DNA from: DAOTEJ01 sp035454085
GTDB lineage: Bacteria > Pseudomonadota > Gammaproteobacteria > Burkholderiales > Burkholderiaceae_F
DNA length: 20,373 nt
Reading direction: 5' to 3'
Assembly: GCA_035454085.1 (NCBI GenBank)
Contig: DAOTEJ010000046.1
Location: 1-20,373 of the forward strand
Positions 1-6,998 of this stretch are shown here, piece by piece. Position 1 is the stretch's first letter. Every line of letters starts with the position of its first letter. Under the pieces are notes generated by a model. The model was not told where the DNA came from. It worked only from the letters and a program-made list of their open reading frames with translations, and did not search any database. The position numbers and the translations under genes are program-made.

Positions 1-59
1 CTCGAACCAGGGACCTGCGGATTAACAGTCCGTCGCTCTACCGACTGAGCTATCGGGGA
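1..59 (-). tRNA. tRNA-Asn (anticodon GTT), 3' end cut by window edge
   Basis: Read on the minus strand, the sequence starts TCCCCGA (acceptor arm, 59 down to 53), then T8-A9 and a standard D arm. An anticodon loop carries GTT at 26-24, followed by the variable loop and a T arm starting GGTTCGAG. Base 26 falls at tRNA position 34 by simple counting, so the anticodon is GTT and the tRNA is asparaginyl. The window stops inside the T loop, so the 3' half of the T stem, the 3' acceptor strand and any encoded CCA lie outside. A candidate promoter sits just upstream. Confidence 0.95.
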
Positions 60-69
60 AAGAGGCGGG

Positions 70-98
70 AGTATATCGGCGCAGGCAGGGCCCCGCAA
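70..98 (-). promoter_or_regulatory. candidate sigma70 promoter of tRNA-Asn
   Basis: On the minus strand a -35-like TTGCGG (98-93) is separated by 17 bases from a -10-like TATACT (75-70), which matches TATAAT at five of six positions. Transcription would start near 63, only a few bases before the mature tRNA 5' end at 59, as is usual for bacterial tRNA genes. The -35 matches only at TTG, so the call rests mainly on the -10 and on position. Confidence 0.5.
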
Positions 99-120
99 AT
101 TGGGCGCGACTCGCGTCGCC

Positions 121-1323
121 TCACAGCACCTTGGCGATCGAGGCGGCGACGTGGTCCAGGTTGCGCGCGTTGATCGCGGCCACGCAAATGCGGCCGCTCG
201 ACACGGCGTAGACGCCGAACTCCTCGCGCAGCCGGTCGACCTGCGGTGCGGTAAGACCCGAGTAGCTGAACATGCCGCGCTGGCGCTCGATGAACGAGAA
301 GTCGCGCGTCACGCCGTGGGCCTTGAGGCATTCGATCAGGCCGTGGCGCATCAGCTTGATGCGGCCGCGCATCTCGCCGAGTTCGGCCTCCCAGGTGGCG
401 CGGGCTGCCGCGTCGGTGAGCACGGCGGCGACGACCTTGCCGCCATGGGTGGGCGGGTTGGAGTAGTTGGTGCGGATCACGCGCTTGAGCTGGCTCATCA
501 CGCGGGCCGACTCGTCGCGGCTGGCGTCCACGATGGTGAGCGCACCCACGCGCTCGCCGTAGAGCGAGAAGGACTTCGAGAAGGAACTGGACACCAGGAA
601 GGGCAGGCCGGCCTGCGCGAACAGGCGCACGGCGAGCGCGTCGGCCTCGATGCCGTCGCCGAAGCCCTGGTAGGCGATGTCCATGAAGGGCAGGAGCTCG
701 CGCTCCTGGGTCACCTTCACGACCTCGGCCCACTGCGCGGCGTCGAGGTCCACGCCGGTCGGGTTGTGGCAGCAGGCGTGCAGGACCACCACGCTGCGAG
801 CGGGCAGGGCGCGCAGTGAAGCAAGCATGGCGTCGAAGCGCACGCCCTGGGTGGCCGCGTCGTAGTACGGGTAGGTCACGACCTCGAAGCCGGCGCTCTC
901 GAAGAGCGCGCGGTGGTTCTCCCAGCTCGGGTCGCTGATGGCGACCTTGGCGGCCGGGAGCAGGCGGCGCAGGAGGTCGGCACCGATCTTCAGGGCCCCG
1001 GTTCCCCCCAGGGCCTGGGCGGTGAGAACGCGACCTTCCGCGATGAGGGGCGAGTCGGCGCCCAACAGCAGCTTTTGCACGGCCGCGTCGTAGGCCGCCA
1101 GGCCCTCGATGGGCAGGTATCCGCGCGGCGCGACTTCGCTCGCCAACTGAAGCTCGGCCGCTCGTACCGCGGCGAGCACCGGGATGCGCCCCTCGTCGGT
1201 GAAATACACGCCGACGCCGAGGTTGACCTTATGGGGTCGGGTGTCGGCGTTGTAGGCCTCGGTCAGGCCGAGGATGGGGTCGCGGGGGGCGAGTTCGACC
1301 GAGGCAAAGACGGAATCGGACAT
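121..1323 (-). CDS. tyrB: aspartate/aromatic amino-acid aminotransferase (PLP class I)
   Basis: A 400-residue fold-type I PLP aminotransferase of the AspC/TyrB family. It transfers an amino group between aspartate or aromatic amino acids and 2-oxoacids such as 2-oxoglutarate, in the cytoplasm. Visible family residues are the CHNPTG segment (about 185-190), FMDIAYQGF with the PLP-contacting Asp and Tyr (about 213-221), the Schiff-base lysine in SSSFSKS (K250), GERVG after it, and the C-terminal SGRICVA with the substrate arginine. The start at 1323 gives the normal family N-terminus (MSDSVFASVELAPRDP). A start 25 codons upstream at 1398 is in frame, but adds a sequence unlike the family. No good Shine-Dalgarno is visible. 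A short hairpin (106-119, 5-bp stem) follows the stop but lacks a T run. The gene is divergent from uvrB, an arrangement I recall from Burkholderiales. TyrB versus AspC specificity cannot be settled from sequence alone. Confidence 0.9.
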   Translation of the reverse strand: MSDSVFASVELAPRDPILGLTEAYNADTRPHKVNLGVGVYFTDEGRIPVLAAVRAAELQLASEVAPRGYLPIEGLAAYDAAVQKLLLGADSPLIAEGRVLTAQALGGTGALKIGADLLRRLLPAAKVAISDPSWENHRALFESAGFEVVTYPYYDAATQGVRFDAMLASLRALPARSVVVLHACCHNPTGVDLDAAQWAEVVKVTQERELLPFMDIAYQGFGDGIEADALAVRLFAQAGLPFLVSSSFSKSFSLYGERVGALTIVDASRDESARVMSQLKRVIRTNYSNPPTHGGKVVAAVLTDAAARATWEAELGEMRGRIKLMRHGLIECLKAHGVTRDFSFIERQRGMFSYSGLTAPQVDRLREEFGVYAVSSGRICVAAINARNLDHVAASIAKVL

Positions 1324-1649
1324 GGCGGCGGGCGGGCGTGGCGCGGAGGGGAAGGGCGATTTCAGAGCGCGGAAAAGGTAACACAGGTCATATTGCATCG
1401 CACCATGTTCTGTCGGCCCGGCGCCGGGTGGCGGGCTGGCGGCGAGGCGCTAGCTCCAACGGCCCTGCCGCGGGTGGCCGGCCGGTGCTGCCGGCAAGTT
1501 GGCGAACCGCTAGGCGGCAGCTTCCAGAGAGGCGCTTGATTTTCTGTAAGCCATTGATTGTCAAAGAGTTAATCTCTCCATAAGGATTCCCGGGGGCTAG
1601 GATTTTCGGGTGTGCGCTGCTAGCATCGCGCCGTTTCTGCGTCGCAACA
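1324..1649. other. divergent intergenic region tyrB-like / uvrB
   Basis: No credible gene is seen in these 326 bases. The tyrB-proximal half is GC-rich. Bases 1536-1610 are clearly more AT-rich than their surroundings, as expected for promoter DNA. For uvrB there are two weak candidates. One is TTGTCA (1558-1563) followed 15 bases on by CATAAG. The other is an extended -10, TGC-TAGCAT (1618-1626), which would start transcription about 17 bases before the uvrB ATG. A small palindrome TTGA-TTG-TCAA lies at 1554-1564. No CTGT-N8-ACAG LexA-type box was seen, although uvrB is SOS-regulated in some bacteria. No clear promoter for the aminotransferase was found. Confidence 0.5.
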
Positions 1650-3698
1650 ATGATCGCCACCTTCCCCAACTCGCCGTTCGAATTGCTCCAGCCGTTCGCC
1701 CCCGCGGGCGACCAGCCGGAGGCGATCGCGCGCCTGTCGGAAGGCTTGGATGACGGGCTGGCGTTCCAGACTCTGCTCGGGGTCACGGGCTCGGGCAAGA
1801 CCTACACGATGGCCAATGTCATCGCCCGCCAGGGTGTGCCGGCCATCGTGCTCGCCCCCAACAAGACGCTCGCCGCGCAGTTGTACTCCGAGATGCGCGA
1901 GTTTTTCCCGAACAACGCGGTCGAGTATTTCGTCTCGTACTACGACTACTACCAGCCCGAGGCCTACGTTCCCTCGCGCGACCTGTACATCGAGAAAGAC
2001 TCGTCGATCAACGAGCACATCGAGCAGATGCGGCTGTCGGCCACCAAGAGCCTGCTCGAGCGCCGCGACACGGTGATCGTGGCCACCGTCTCGGCGATCT
2101 ACGGCATCGGCAACCCCGGCGACTACCACGCCATGGTGCTCACGCTGCGCCATCGCGACCGCCTGAGCCAGCGCGACATCATCACGCGGCTGACCACCAT
2201 GCAGTACCGCCGCAACGAGCTCGACTTCACGCGCGGCACCTTCCGGGTGCGCGGCGACACGATCGACGTGTTTCCCGCCGAGCACGCCGAGCTCGCCGTG
2301 CGCATCGAGCTGTTCGACGACGAGGTCGAGTCGATCCAGCTCTTCGACCCGCTCACCGGGCGCGTGCGCCAGAAGATCCCGCGCTTCACGCTGTATCCCT
2401 CATCGCACTACGTGACCCCGCGCGCCAAGGTGCTGGGCGCGATCGAGGGCATCAAGCTGGAACTGCGCGAGCGCCTGGCCGAGCTGCACGCCGCGGGCAA
2501 GCTCGTGGAGGCGCAGCGCCTGGAGCAGCGCACGCGCTTCGACCTCGAGATGCTCAACGAACTCGGCTTTTGCAAGGGCATCGAGAACTACACCCGCCAC
2601 CTGAGCGGGGCGCGCCCGGGCGAGCCGCCGCCGACCCTGATCGACTACCTCCCCCCTGACTCGCTCATGATCATCGACGAGTCGCACGTCACGATCCCCC
2701 AGCTCGGCGGCATGTACCGCGGCGACCGGGCGCGCAAGGAGACGCTGGTCGAGTTCGGCTTTCGCCTGCCCTCGGCGATGGACAACCGGCCGCTGCGCTT
2801 CGACGAGTTCGAGCGCAAGATGCGCCGCTGCGTGTTCGTCTCGGCCACGCCCGCGGCCTTCGAGCTCAATGCCTCGTCGCAGGTGGTCGAGCAGGTGGTG
2901 CGGCCCACCGGGCTGATCGACCCGCACGTCGAGGTCCGGCCGGCGCGCACCCAGGTGGACGACGTGCTCTCCGAGATCGGCCTGCGCGTGGCGCGCCAGG
3001 AGCGCGTTCTCGTGACCACGCTCACCAAGCGCATGGCCGAGGACCTCACGGAATTCCTAAGTGACCATGGCGTGAAGGTGAGATACCTTCACTCGGACGT
3101 GGACACGGTCGAGCGCGTCGAGATCATCCGCGACCTGCGGGCCGGAGTGTTCGACGTGCTGGTGGGCATCAACCTGCTGCGTGAGGGCCTGGACCTGCCC
3201 GAGGTCTCGCTGGTGGCGATCCTCGACGCCGACAAGGAAGGCTTCCTGCGCTCCGAGCGATCGCTGATCCAGACCATCGGCCGCGCGGCGCGCAACCTCA
3301 ACGGCACGGCCATCCTCTACGGCGACCGGGTGACCGACTCGATGCGCCGCGCGCTTGACGAGACCGACCGGCGCCGGGCGCGGCAGGCGAGCTTCAACGC
3401 GGAACACGGCATCGTGCCGCGCGGCGTGGTCAAGGCAGTGCGCGAGTTGATCGACGGCGTGTTCGATCCGGCCGCGAAGGGCGATGTACCGCGCGGTGGG
3501 CAGCCCGACTACGAGGCGATGTCCGAAAAGGAAGTGGGACGCGAGATCAAGCGGCTCGAGAAGCAGATGTTCGAGCACGCCAAGAACCTCGAGTTCGAGA
3601 AGGCGGCGCGGCTGCGCGATCAACTGGCGCTGCTGCGCGAGCAGGTATTCGGCGGCTCCGGCAAGGTCGTGGCGCTGGTGCAGGACAAGGCGGCATGA
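1650..3698 (+). CDS. uvrB: UvrABC excinuclease subunit B
   Basis: A 682-residue UvrB, close to the usual 670-700. It is the damage-verification helicase of nucleotide excision repair: loaded by UvrA, it opens DNA at lesions and recruits UvrC. Visible elements are Walker A GVTGSGKT (44-51), the aromatic beta-hairpin region YYDYYQPEAYVP (about 97-108) that inserts between DNA strands, the helicase Walker B MIIDESH, the motif-VI region QTIGRAARN, and a C-terminal UVR domain (REIKRLEKQMFEHAKNLEFEKAARLRD in outline) that contacts UvrC. The N-terminus aligns with known UvrBs from the first residues, which supports this ATG despite the lack of a clear Shine-Dalgarno. Codons around 3057-3089 (CTA, AGT, AGA, CTT) differ from the rest of the gene and overlap a perfect inverted repeat. 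Confidence 0.98.
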   Translation: MIATFPNSPFELLQPFAPAGDQPEAIARLSEGLDDGLAFQTLLGVTGSGKTYTMANVIARQGVPAIVLAPNKTLAAQLYSEMREFFPNNAVEYFVSYYDYYQPEAYVPSRDLYIEKDSSINEHIEQMRLSATKSLLERRDTVIVATVSAIYGIGNPGDYHAMVLTLRHRDRLSQRDIITRLTTMQYRRNELDFTRGTFRVRGDTIDVFPAEHAELAVRIELFDDEVESIQLFDPLTGRVRQKIPRFTLYPSSHYVTPRAKVLGAIEGIKLELRERLAELHAAGKLVEAQRLEQRTRFDLEMLNELGFCKGIENYTRHLSGARPGEPPPTLIDYLPPDSLMIIDESHVTIPQLGGMYRGDRARKETLVEFGFRLPSAMDNRPLRFDEFERKMRRCVFVSATPAAFELNASSQVVEQVVRPTGLIDPHVEVRPARTQVDDVLSEIGLRVARQERVLVTTLTKRMAEDLTEFLSDHGVKVRYLHSDVDTVERVEIIRDLRAGVFDVLVGINLLREGLDLPEVSLVAILDADKEGFLRSERSLIQTIGRAARNLNGTAILYGDRVTDSMRRALDETDRRRARQASFNAEHGIVPRGVVKAVRELIDGVFDPAAKGDVPRGGQPDYEAMSEKEVGREIKRLEKQMFEHAKNLEFEKAARLRDQLALLREQVFGGSGKVVALVQDKAA

Positions 3699-3768
3699 GG
3701 CCGTGGCGCGAGCGGCGCCTCGGAGATTTCAACGAGCAGTCCGGCCCGGTCGAGGTCGGCACCAGTCA

Positions 3769-3785
3769 GGGCGGTGATCCCGCCC
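3769..3785 (+). repeat. small hairpin just upstream of the phosphatase RBS
   Basis: GGGCGG (3769-3774) and CCGCCC (3780-3785) form a perfect 6-bp stem around a 5-base loop. It lies between uvrB and the phosphatase gene and ends one base before the Shine-Dalgarno-like AAGAGAGG (3787-3794). No T run follows, so an intrinsic terminator is unlikely. It could affect translation initiation or be incidental in GC-rich DNA. Confidence 0.35.
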
Positions 3786-3803
3786 GAAGAGAGGCATAAC
3801 GCG

Positions 3804-4292
3804 ATGACCAAGGTCTTGTTCGTTTGCATGGGCAACATCTGCCGTTCTCCCACGGCGGAAGGCGTGTTCCACAAGATGGTGCGCGACAGCGGGCTGGGCG
3901 ACTCGGTCAAGGTCGCCTCGGCGGGCACCCACGGCTACCACGTCAACGAGGCGCCCGACATGCGTGCCCAGGTGGCGGCGCGCAAGCGCGGCTACGAGAT
4001 CGCGCAACTGCGCGCGCGCCAGGTCACGGCCGACGATTTCCGCGAATACGACTTCATCCTCGCGATGGACTGGGAGAACCTCTCGGTCCTGCAGCAGCAG
4101 TGCCCGCGCCAGTACAAGCACAAGCTGCACCTGCTGATGCGCTTTGCCAGCGAGTTCGACGCGGCCACGGTCCCCGATCCCTACTACGGCGGCGCCGAGG
4201 GCTTCGGCACGGTGCTCGACTACGTCGAAGACGCCTGCCAGGGGCTGCTGGAGCTCGTCCGCAAGCGCGCGGTGATGTACGCCGCGGCGTGA
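3804..4292 (+). CDS. low-molecular-weight protein tyrosine phosphatase
   Basis: A 162-residue cytosolic LMW-PTP family protein, normal length, which hydrolyses phosphotyrosine or similar phosphomonoesters through a cysteinyl-phosphate intermediate. The P-loop C-X5-R-S is at the N-terminus (C8 to R14 in VCMGNICRSP). The general-acid motif DPYYGG is at 125-130. The start at 3804 is chosen because AAGAGAGG lies nine bases upstream and because it places the P-loop at the usual distance from the N-terminus; an in-frame ATG at 3774 would add ten atypical residues. No tyrosine kinase or exopolysaccharide gene is adjacent, so this is not an obvious Wzb-type partner. Its place between uvrB and iscR is, as I recall, conserved in betaproteobacteria, but its physiological substrate is unknown. 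Confidence 0.93.
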   Translation: MTKVLFVCMGNICRSPTAEGVFHKMVRDSGLGDSVKVASAGTHGYHVNEAPDMRAQVAARKRGYEIAQLRARQVTADDFREYDFILAMDWENLSVLQQQCPRQYKHKLHLLMRFASEFDAATVPDPYYGGAEGFGTVLDYVEDACQGLLELVRKRAVMYAAA

Positions 4293-4297
4293 AGCAC

Positions 4298-4330
4298 CGG
4301 GGCCCGTGTCCTGCGGGCCCCGAGTTTGTC
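4298..4330 (+). terminator. probable intrinsic terminator after the phosphatase gene
   Basis: CGGGGCCCG (4298-4306) and CGGGCCCCG (4314-4322) are exact reverse complements, giving a 9-bp stem around a 7-base loop. It begins six bases after the phosphatase stop codon. The downstream tract AGTTTGTC has only a broken T run, so termination may be incomplete and some read-through into the isc operon is possible. Confidence 0.6.
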
Positions 4331-4334
4331 CTTA

Positions 4335-4359
4335 TTGGTTGATCATTTTTGTCGGGTAT
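4335..4359 (+). promoter_or_regulatory. predicted type-1 IscR binding site
   Basis: This 25-base stretch matches the E. coli type-1 IscR consensus, as I recall it, at 20 of 25 positions. That includes the left half-site element GTTGA (4338-4342), the central A/T-type bases, and the whole right half GTCGGGTAT (4351-4359). It overlaps the -35 of the iscR promoter completely, the placement expected for repression of isc by [2Fe-2S]-IscR. The match was made by eye from memory of the consensus. Confidence 0.7.
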
Positions 4360-4367
4360 TGTAGAAT
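4339..4367 (+). promoter_or_regulatory. isc operon promoter
   Basis: TTGATC (4339-4344) as -35 and TAGAAT (4362-4367) as -10 are separated by exactly 17 bases, matching the sigma70 consensus at four and five of six positions. Transcription should start near 4374, leaving a leader of about 70 bases before iscR. It is the best sigma70 match I saw in the window, and its -35 lies inside the predicted IscR box. Confidence 0.75.
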
Positions 4368-4394
4368 TCCCGAACAAATAGATCGGGAATTTTT
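4365..4394 (+). repeat. perfect 9-bp palindrome plus T run at the isc transcription start
   Basis: AATTCCCGA (4365-4373) and TCGGGAATT (4383-4391) are exact reverse complements around the 9-base spacer 4374-4382, and T's run to 4394. The left arm overlaps the -10 hexamer and the predicted start lies in the spacer. For the main transcript the palindrome is therefore better placed as a DNA operator than as an RNA hairpin. For read-through from the upstream gene it would resemble an intrinsic terminator. A further TCGGG at 4352-4356 can pair with the same CCCGA. Confidence 0.6.
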
Positions 4395-4445
4395 CTGCGC
4401 TCCAGCCTGTCCTAGTCACGGGCCCGATGCCCCCGGAGATCACCG

Positions 4446-4940
4446 ATGAGACTGACTACCAAGGGACGCTTCGCCGTCACCGCCATGATCGACCTGGCCT
4501 TGCGCGACCACGCCGGTCCCGTGACCCTGGCCGGGATCAGCCAGCGCCAGAAGATTTCCCTCTCGTACCTCGAGCAGTTGTTCGGCAAGCTGCGGCGCCA
4601 CGAGCTCGTCGAGAGCACCCGTGGTCCCGGTGGCGGCTACTCGCTCGGGCGCGCCGCGCGCGAGATCACCGTGGCCGACATCATCTACGCCGTGGATGAG
4701 CCCCTCGACGCCACGCAGTGCGGCGGCAAGGAAAACTGCCAGGACGAGCAGCGCTGCATGACCCACGACCTCTGGGCCAACCTCAACGCCAGAATGGTCG
4801 AGTATCTCGATTCGGTGAACCTGCAGGGCCTGGTCGAAGAGCAGCGCCGCAAGCTGGCCACGCAAGGCGCCCAGACGGTGCAGCACATCGGGCGGACCCG
4901 TCCCGCGGCCACCGCCCCCGATCCCGCCGTCCACAACTGA
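4446..4940 (+). CDS. iscR: IscR, Fe-S-sensing Rrf2-family transcriptional repressor
   Basis: A 164-residue Rrf2-family winged-helix regulator that aligns with E. coli IscR from the first residue (MRLTTKGRFAVTAM). It binds a [2Fe-2S] cluster through three cysteines and a histidine. All four are present at the same numbers as in E. coli: C92, C98, C104 and H107. The recognition helix region ISLSYLEQLF and the wing RGPGGGY (about 59-65) are intact. When cluster-loaded it represses the isc operon; when clusters are scarce, repression is relieved. A GGAG (4435-4438) lies seven bases before the ATG. The gene heads the operon, with the predicted IscR box over its promoter and iscS 22 bases downstream. 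Confidence 0.98.
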   Translation: MRLTTKGRFAVTAMIDLALRDHAGPVTLAGISQRQKISLSYLEQLFGKLRRHELVESTRGPGGGYSLGRAAREITVADIIYAVDEPLDATQCGGKENCQDEQRCMTHDLWANLNARMVEYLDSVNLQGLVEEQRRKLATQGAQTVQHIGRTRPAATAPDPAVHN

Positions 4941-4962
4941 CGCTGACCCCGGAGTTCGCGGC

Positions 4963-6171
4963 ATGCAACTGCCCATCTATCTCGACTACTCGGCCACCAC
5001 GCCGGTCGATCCGCGCGTCGTCGACGCGATGATTCCCTGGCTGCGCAGTCACTTCGGCAACCCTGCCTCGCGCAGCCACGCCTACGGCTGGGAGGCCGAG
5101 AAGGCGGTCGAGGCCGCCCGCGAGGAAGTCGCGCGCCTGCTCAACGCCGACCCGCGCGAGATCGTCTGGACCTCGGGTGCCACCGAGTCCAACAACCTCG
5201 CCATCAAGGGGGCGGCGCACTTCTACAAGGACAAGGGCCGGCACCTCGTCACCCTCAAGACCGAGCACAAGGCCGTGCTCGACACCATGCGCGAGCTCGA
5301 GCGCGAGGGCTTCGAGGTCACTTATCTCGATGTCCAGAGCGATGGTCTGGTCGACCTCGCCAAGCTCGCGGCCGCCCTGCGCCCGGACACCACCGTGGTC
5401 TCGGTCATGTGGGTCAACAACGAGATCGGCGTCATCCAGGACATCGCCGCCATCGGCGAACTGTGCCGCTCCCGCGGCATCGTCTTCCATGTCGATGCGG
5501 CGCAGGCCACCGGCAAGGTGGTGATCGACGTCAACGCGGTCAAGGTCGACCTGCTCAGCCTCTCGGCGCACAAGACCTACGGCCCCAAGGGCATGGGCGC
5601 GCTATACGTGCGACGCAAGCCGCGCGTGCGCCTCGAGGCGCAGATGCACGGCGGCGGCCACGAGCGCGGCCTGCGCTCGGGCACGCTGCCGACGCACCAG
5701 ATCGTCGGCATGGGCGAGGCCTACCGCCTGGCGCGGCTCGAGATGGCCACCGAGAACGAGCGCATCCGCATGCTGCGCGACCGGCTCTGGGCCGGCCTGT
5801 CGCAGATCGACGAGGTCTACCTCAACGGCGACTGGGAACGTCGCGTCCCGCACAACCTCAACGTAAGCTTCAACTTCGTCGAGGGCGAGAGCCTGATCAT
5901 GGCGATCAAGGACGTGGCCGTGTCCTCGGGGTCGGCCTGCACCTCGGCCAGCCTCGAGCCCAGCTACGTGCTGCGCGCCCTGGGGCGCAACGACGAACTC
6001 GCGCACAGCTCGATCCGCTTCACCGTCGGGCGCTTCACCACCCAGGAAGAGGTCGACTACACGATCGAGCTGCTGCAGAAGAAGGTCGCCAAGCTGCGCG
6101 AGATGTCGCCGCTGTGGGAGATGCACCAGGAAGGAATCGACCTCAACACCGTCCAGTGGGCGGCGCACTGA
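4963..6171 (+). CDS. iscS: IscS, cysteine desulfurase
   Basis: A 402-residue PLP enzyme that converts cysteine to alanine and carries the sulfur as a persulfide to IscU and other acceptors such as tRNA-thiolation proteins. The N-terminus (MQLPIYLDYSATTPVDPRV) matches IscS almost exactly. Visible functional residues are TEHK with H102, the PLP-binding lysine K204 in SAHK, and the mobile-loop catalytic cysteine C326 in SSGSACTSAS; each is two positions lower than in E. coli, in line with a 402- versus 404-residue chain. The C-terminal segment (SPLWEMHQEG) used for partner binding is kept. GGAG (4951-4954) precedes the ATG by eight bases. Confidence 0.98.
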   Translation: MQLPIYLDYSATTPVDPRVVDAMIPWLRSHFGNPASRSHAYGWEAEKAVEAAREEVARLLNADPREIVWTSGATESNNLAIKGAAHFYKDKGRHLVTLKTEHKAVLDTMRELEREGFEVTYLDVQSDGLVDLAKLAAALRPDTTVVSVMWVNNEIGVIQDIAAIGELCRSRGIVFHVDAAQATGKVVIDVNAVKVDLLSLSAHKTYGPKGMGALYVRRKPRVRLEAQMHGGGHERGLRSGTLPTHQIVGMGEAYRLARLEMATENERIRMLRDRLWAGLSQIDEVYLNGDWERRVPHNLNVSFNFVEGESLIMAIKDVAVSSGSACTSASLEPSYVLRALGRNDELAHSSIRFTVGRFTTQEEVDYTIELLQKKVAKLREMSPLWEMHQEGIDLNTVQWAAH

Positions 6172-6205
6172 GCGCCGTCCTCACACACGCAAACCGGAGC
6201 ACGCC

Positions 6206-6610
6206 ATGGCTTACAGCGAAAAGGTCATCGACCACTACGAGAATCCCCGCAATGTCGGCGCCTTCGACAAGGGCGACGACTCGGTCGGCACCGGCATGGT
6301 CGGCGCTCCGGCCTGCGGCGACGTGATGAAGCTCCAGATCAAGGTCAACGAGGCGGGCGTGATCGAGGACGCGCGCTTCAAGACCTACGGCTGCGGCTCG
6401 GCGATCGCTTCGAGCTCGCTGGTCACCGAGTGGGTCAAGGGCAAGACGCTCGACGAGGCCATGGACCTCAAGAACACCCAGATCGCCGAGGAACTGGCCT
6501 TGCCGCCGGTCAAGATCCACTGCTCGATCCTCGCCGAGGATGCGATCAAGGCCGCCATCCAGGACTATCGCGCCAAGCACGGGGCCGACGAACAGGCCCG
6601 GGCCGCCTGA
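6206..6610 (+). CDS. iscU: IscU, Fe-S cluster assembly scaffold
   Basis: A 134-residue scaffold protein, slightly longer than the usual 128. It receives sulfur from IscS and builds [2Fe-2S] clusters. The ligands are all present: C37 and D39 (PACGD), C63 (YGCGS), H105 and C106. The chaperone-recognition motif LPPVK (99-103), bound by HscA, directly precedes H105. The C-terminal extension (AKHGADEQARAA) is small and acidic/alanine-rich. It starts 34 bases after iscS with CGGAG upstream of the ATG. Confidence 0.98.
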   Translation: MAYSEKVIDHYENPRNVGAFDKGDDSVGTGMVGAPACGDVMKLQIKVNEAGVIEDARFKTYGCGSAIASSSLVTEWVKGKTLDEAMDLKNTQIAEELALPPVKIHCSILAEDAIKAAIQDYRAKHGADEQARAA

Positions 6611-6637
6611 GCGCGCCTGCACCAGGGAGAACGAACC

Positions 6638-6961
6638 ATGGCAGTGACGCTGACCGAACGCGCCGCAGAACACGTCGCCGGCTTCATGTCGCGCCGCGGC
6701 AAGGGCCTGGGGCTGCGCCTGGGTGTTCGCACCACCGGCTGCTCGGGCATGGCCTACAAGCTCGAGTACGCCGATGCTCTCCAGCCCGACGACCGCGAGT
6801 TCGAGAGCCACGGCGTGAAGATCTACGTCGATCCTAAGAGTCTTGCCTATCTCGACGGCACCGAACTCGACTTCGTGCGCGAGGGACTCAACCAGGGCTT
6901 CAAGTTCAACAATCCCCACGAGAAGAACCGCTGCGGCTGCGGCGAGTCCTTCAACGTGTAG
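6638..6961 (+). CDS. iscA: IscA, A-type Fe-S carrier protein
   Basis: A 107-residue A-type carrier (HesB/IscA family) that binds Fe-S clusters or iron and passes them to apo-targets. The three invariant cysteines are present: C35 in TTGCSG, and C99 and C101 in the C-terminal CGCGESF. Length and N-terminus (MAVTLTERAAEHV) fit IscA rather than ErpA or SufA, and the position between iscU and hscB is the standard isc order. GGGAG precedes the ATG. A stable hairpin follows the stop, before hscB. Confidence 0.97.
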   Translation: MAVTLTERAAEHVAGFMSRRGKGLGLRLGVRTTGCSGMAYKLEYADALQPDDREFESHGVKIYVDPKSLAYLDGTELDFVREGLNQGFKFNNPHEKNRCGCGESFNV

Positions 6962-6970
6962 CCCTGCCGT

Positions 6971-6996
6971 CCGGACGCAGCCTCGCTGCGCTCCGG
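6971..6996 (+). repeat. intercistronic hairpin between iscA and hscB
   Basis: CCGGA-CGCAGC (6971-6981) pairs with GCTGCG (6985-6990) and TCCGG (6992-6996): eleven base pairs with one bulged C at 6991 and a 3-base loop. It fills most of the 37-base gap and ends two bases before the hscB ATG, where a ribosome binding site would be expected. No T run follows, so it is not a standard terminator. It could be an RNA-processing or stabilising element that sets iscRSUA against hscBA-fdx-iscX levels. Confidence 0.6.
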
Positions 6997-6998
6997 CC

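Noticed and set aside
106..119. Terminator after the aminotransferase gene
   Set aside because: Only a 5-bp stem (GCGAC/GTCGC) without a following T run on the minus strand, and it runs into the tRNA promoter region.
1324..1398. Aminotransferase starting at 1398 with a 25-residue N-terminal extension
   Set aside because: The extension does not resemble the family N-terminus or a targeting signal. The Met at 1323 gives the expected start.
1324..1649. SOS (LexA) box upstream of uvrB
   Set aside because: No CTGT-N8-ACAG type sequence was found by eye. ACAG (1383) and CTGT (1410) face the wrong way and are too far apart.
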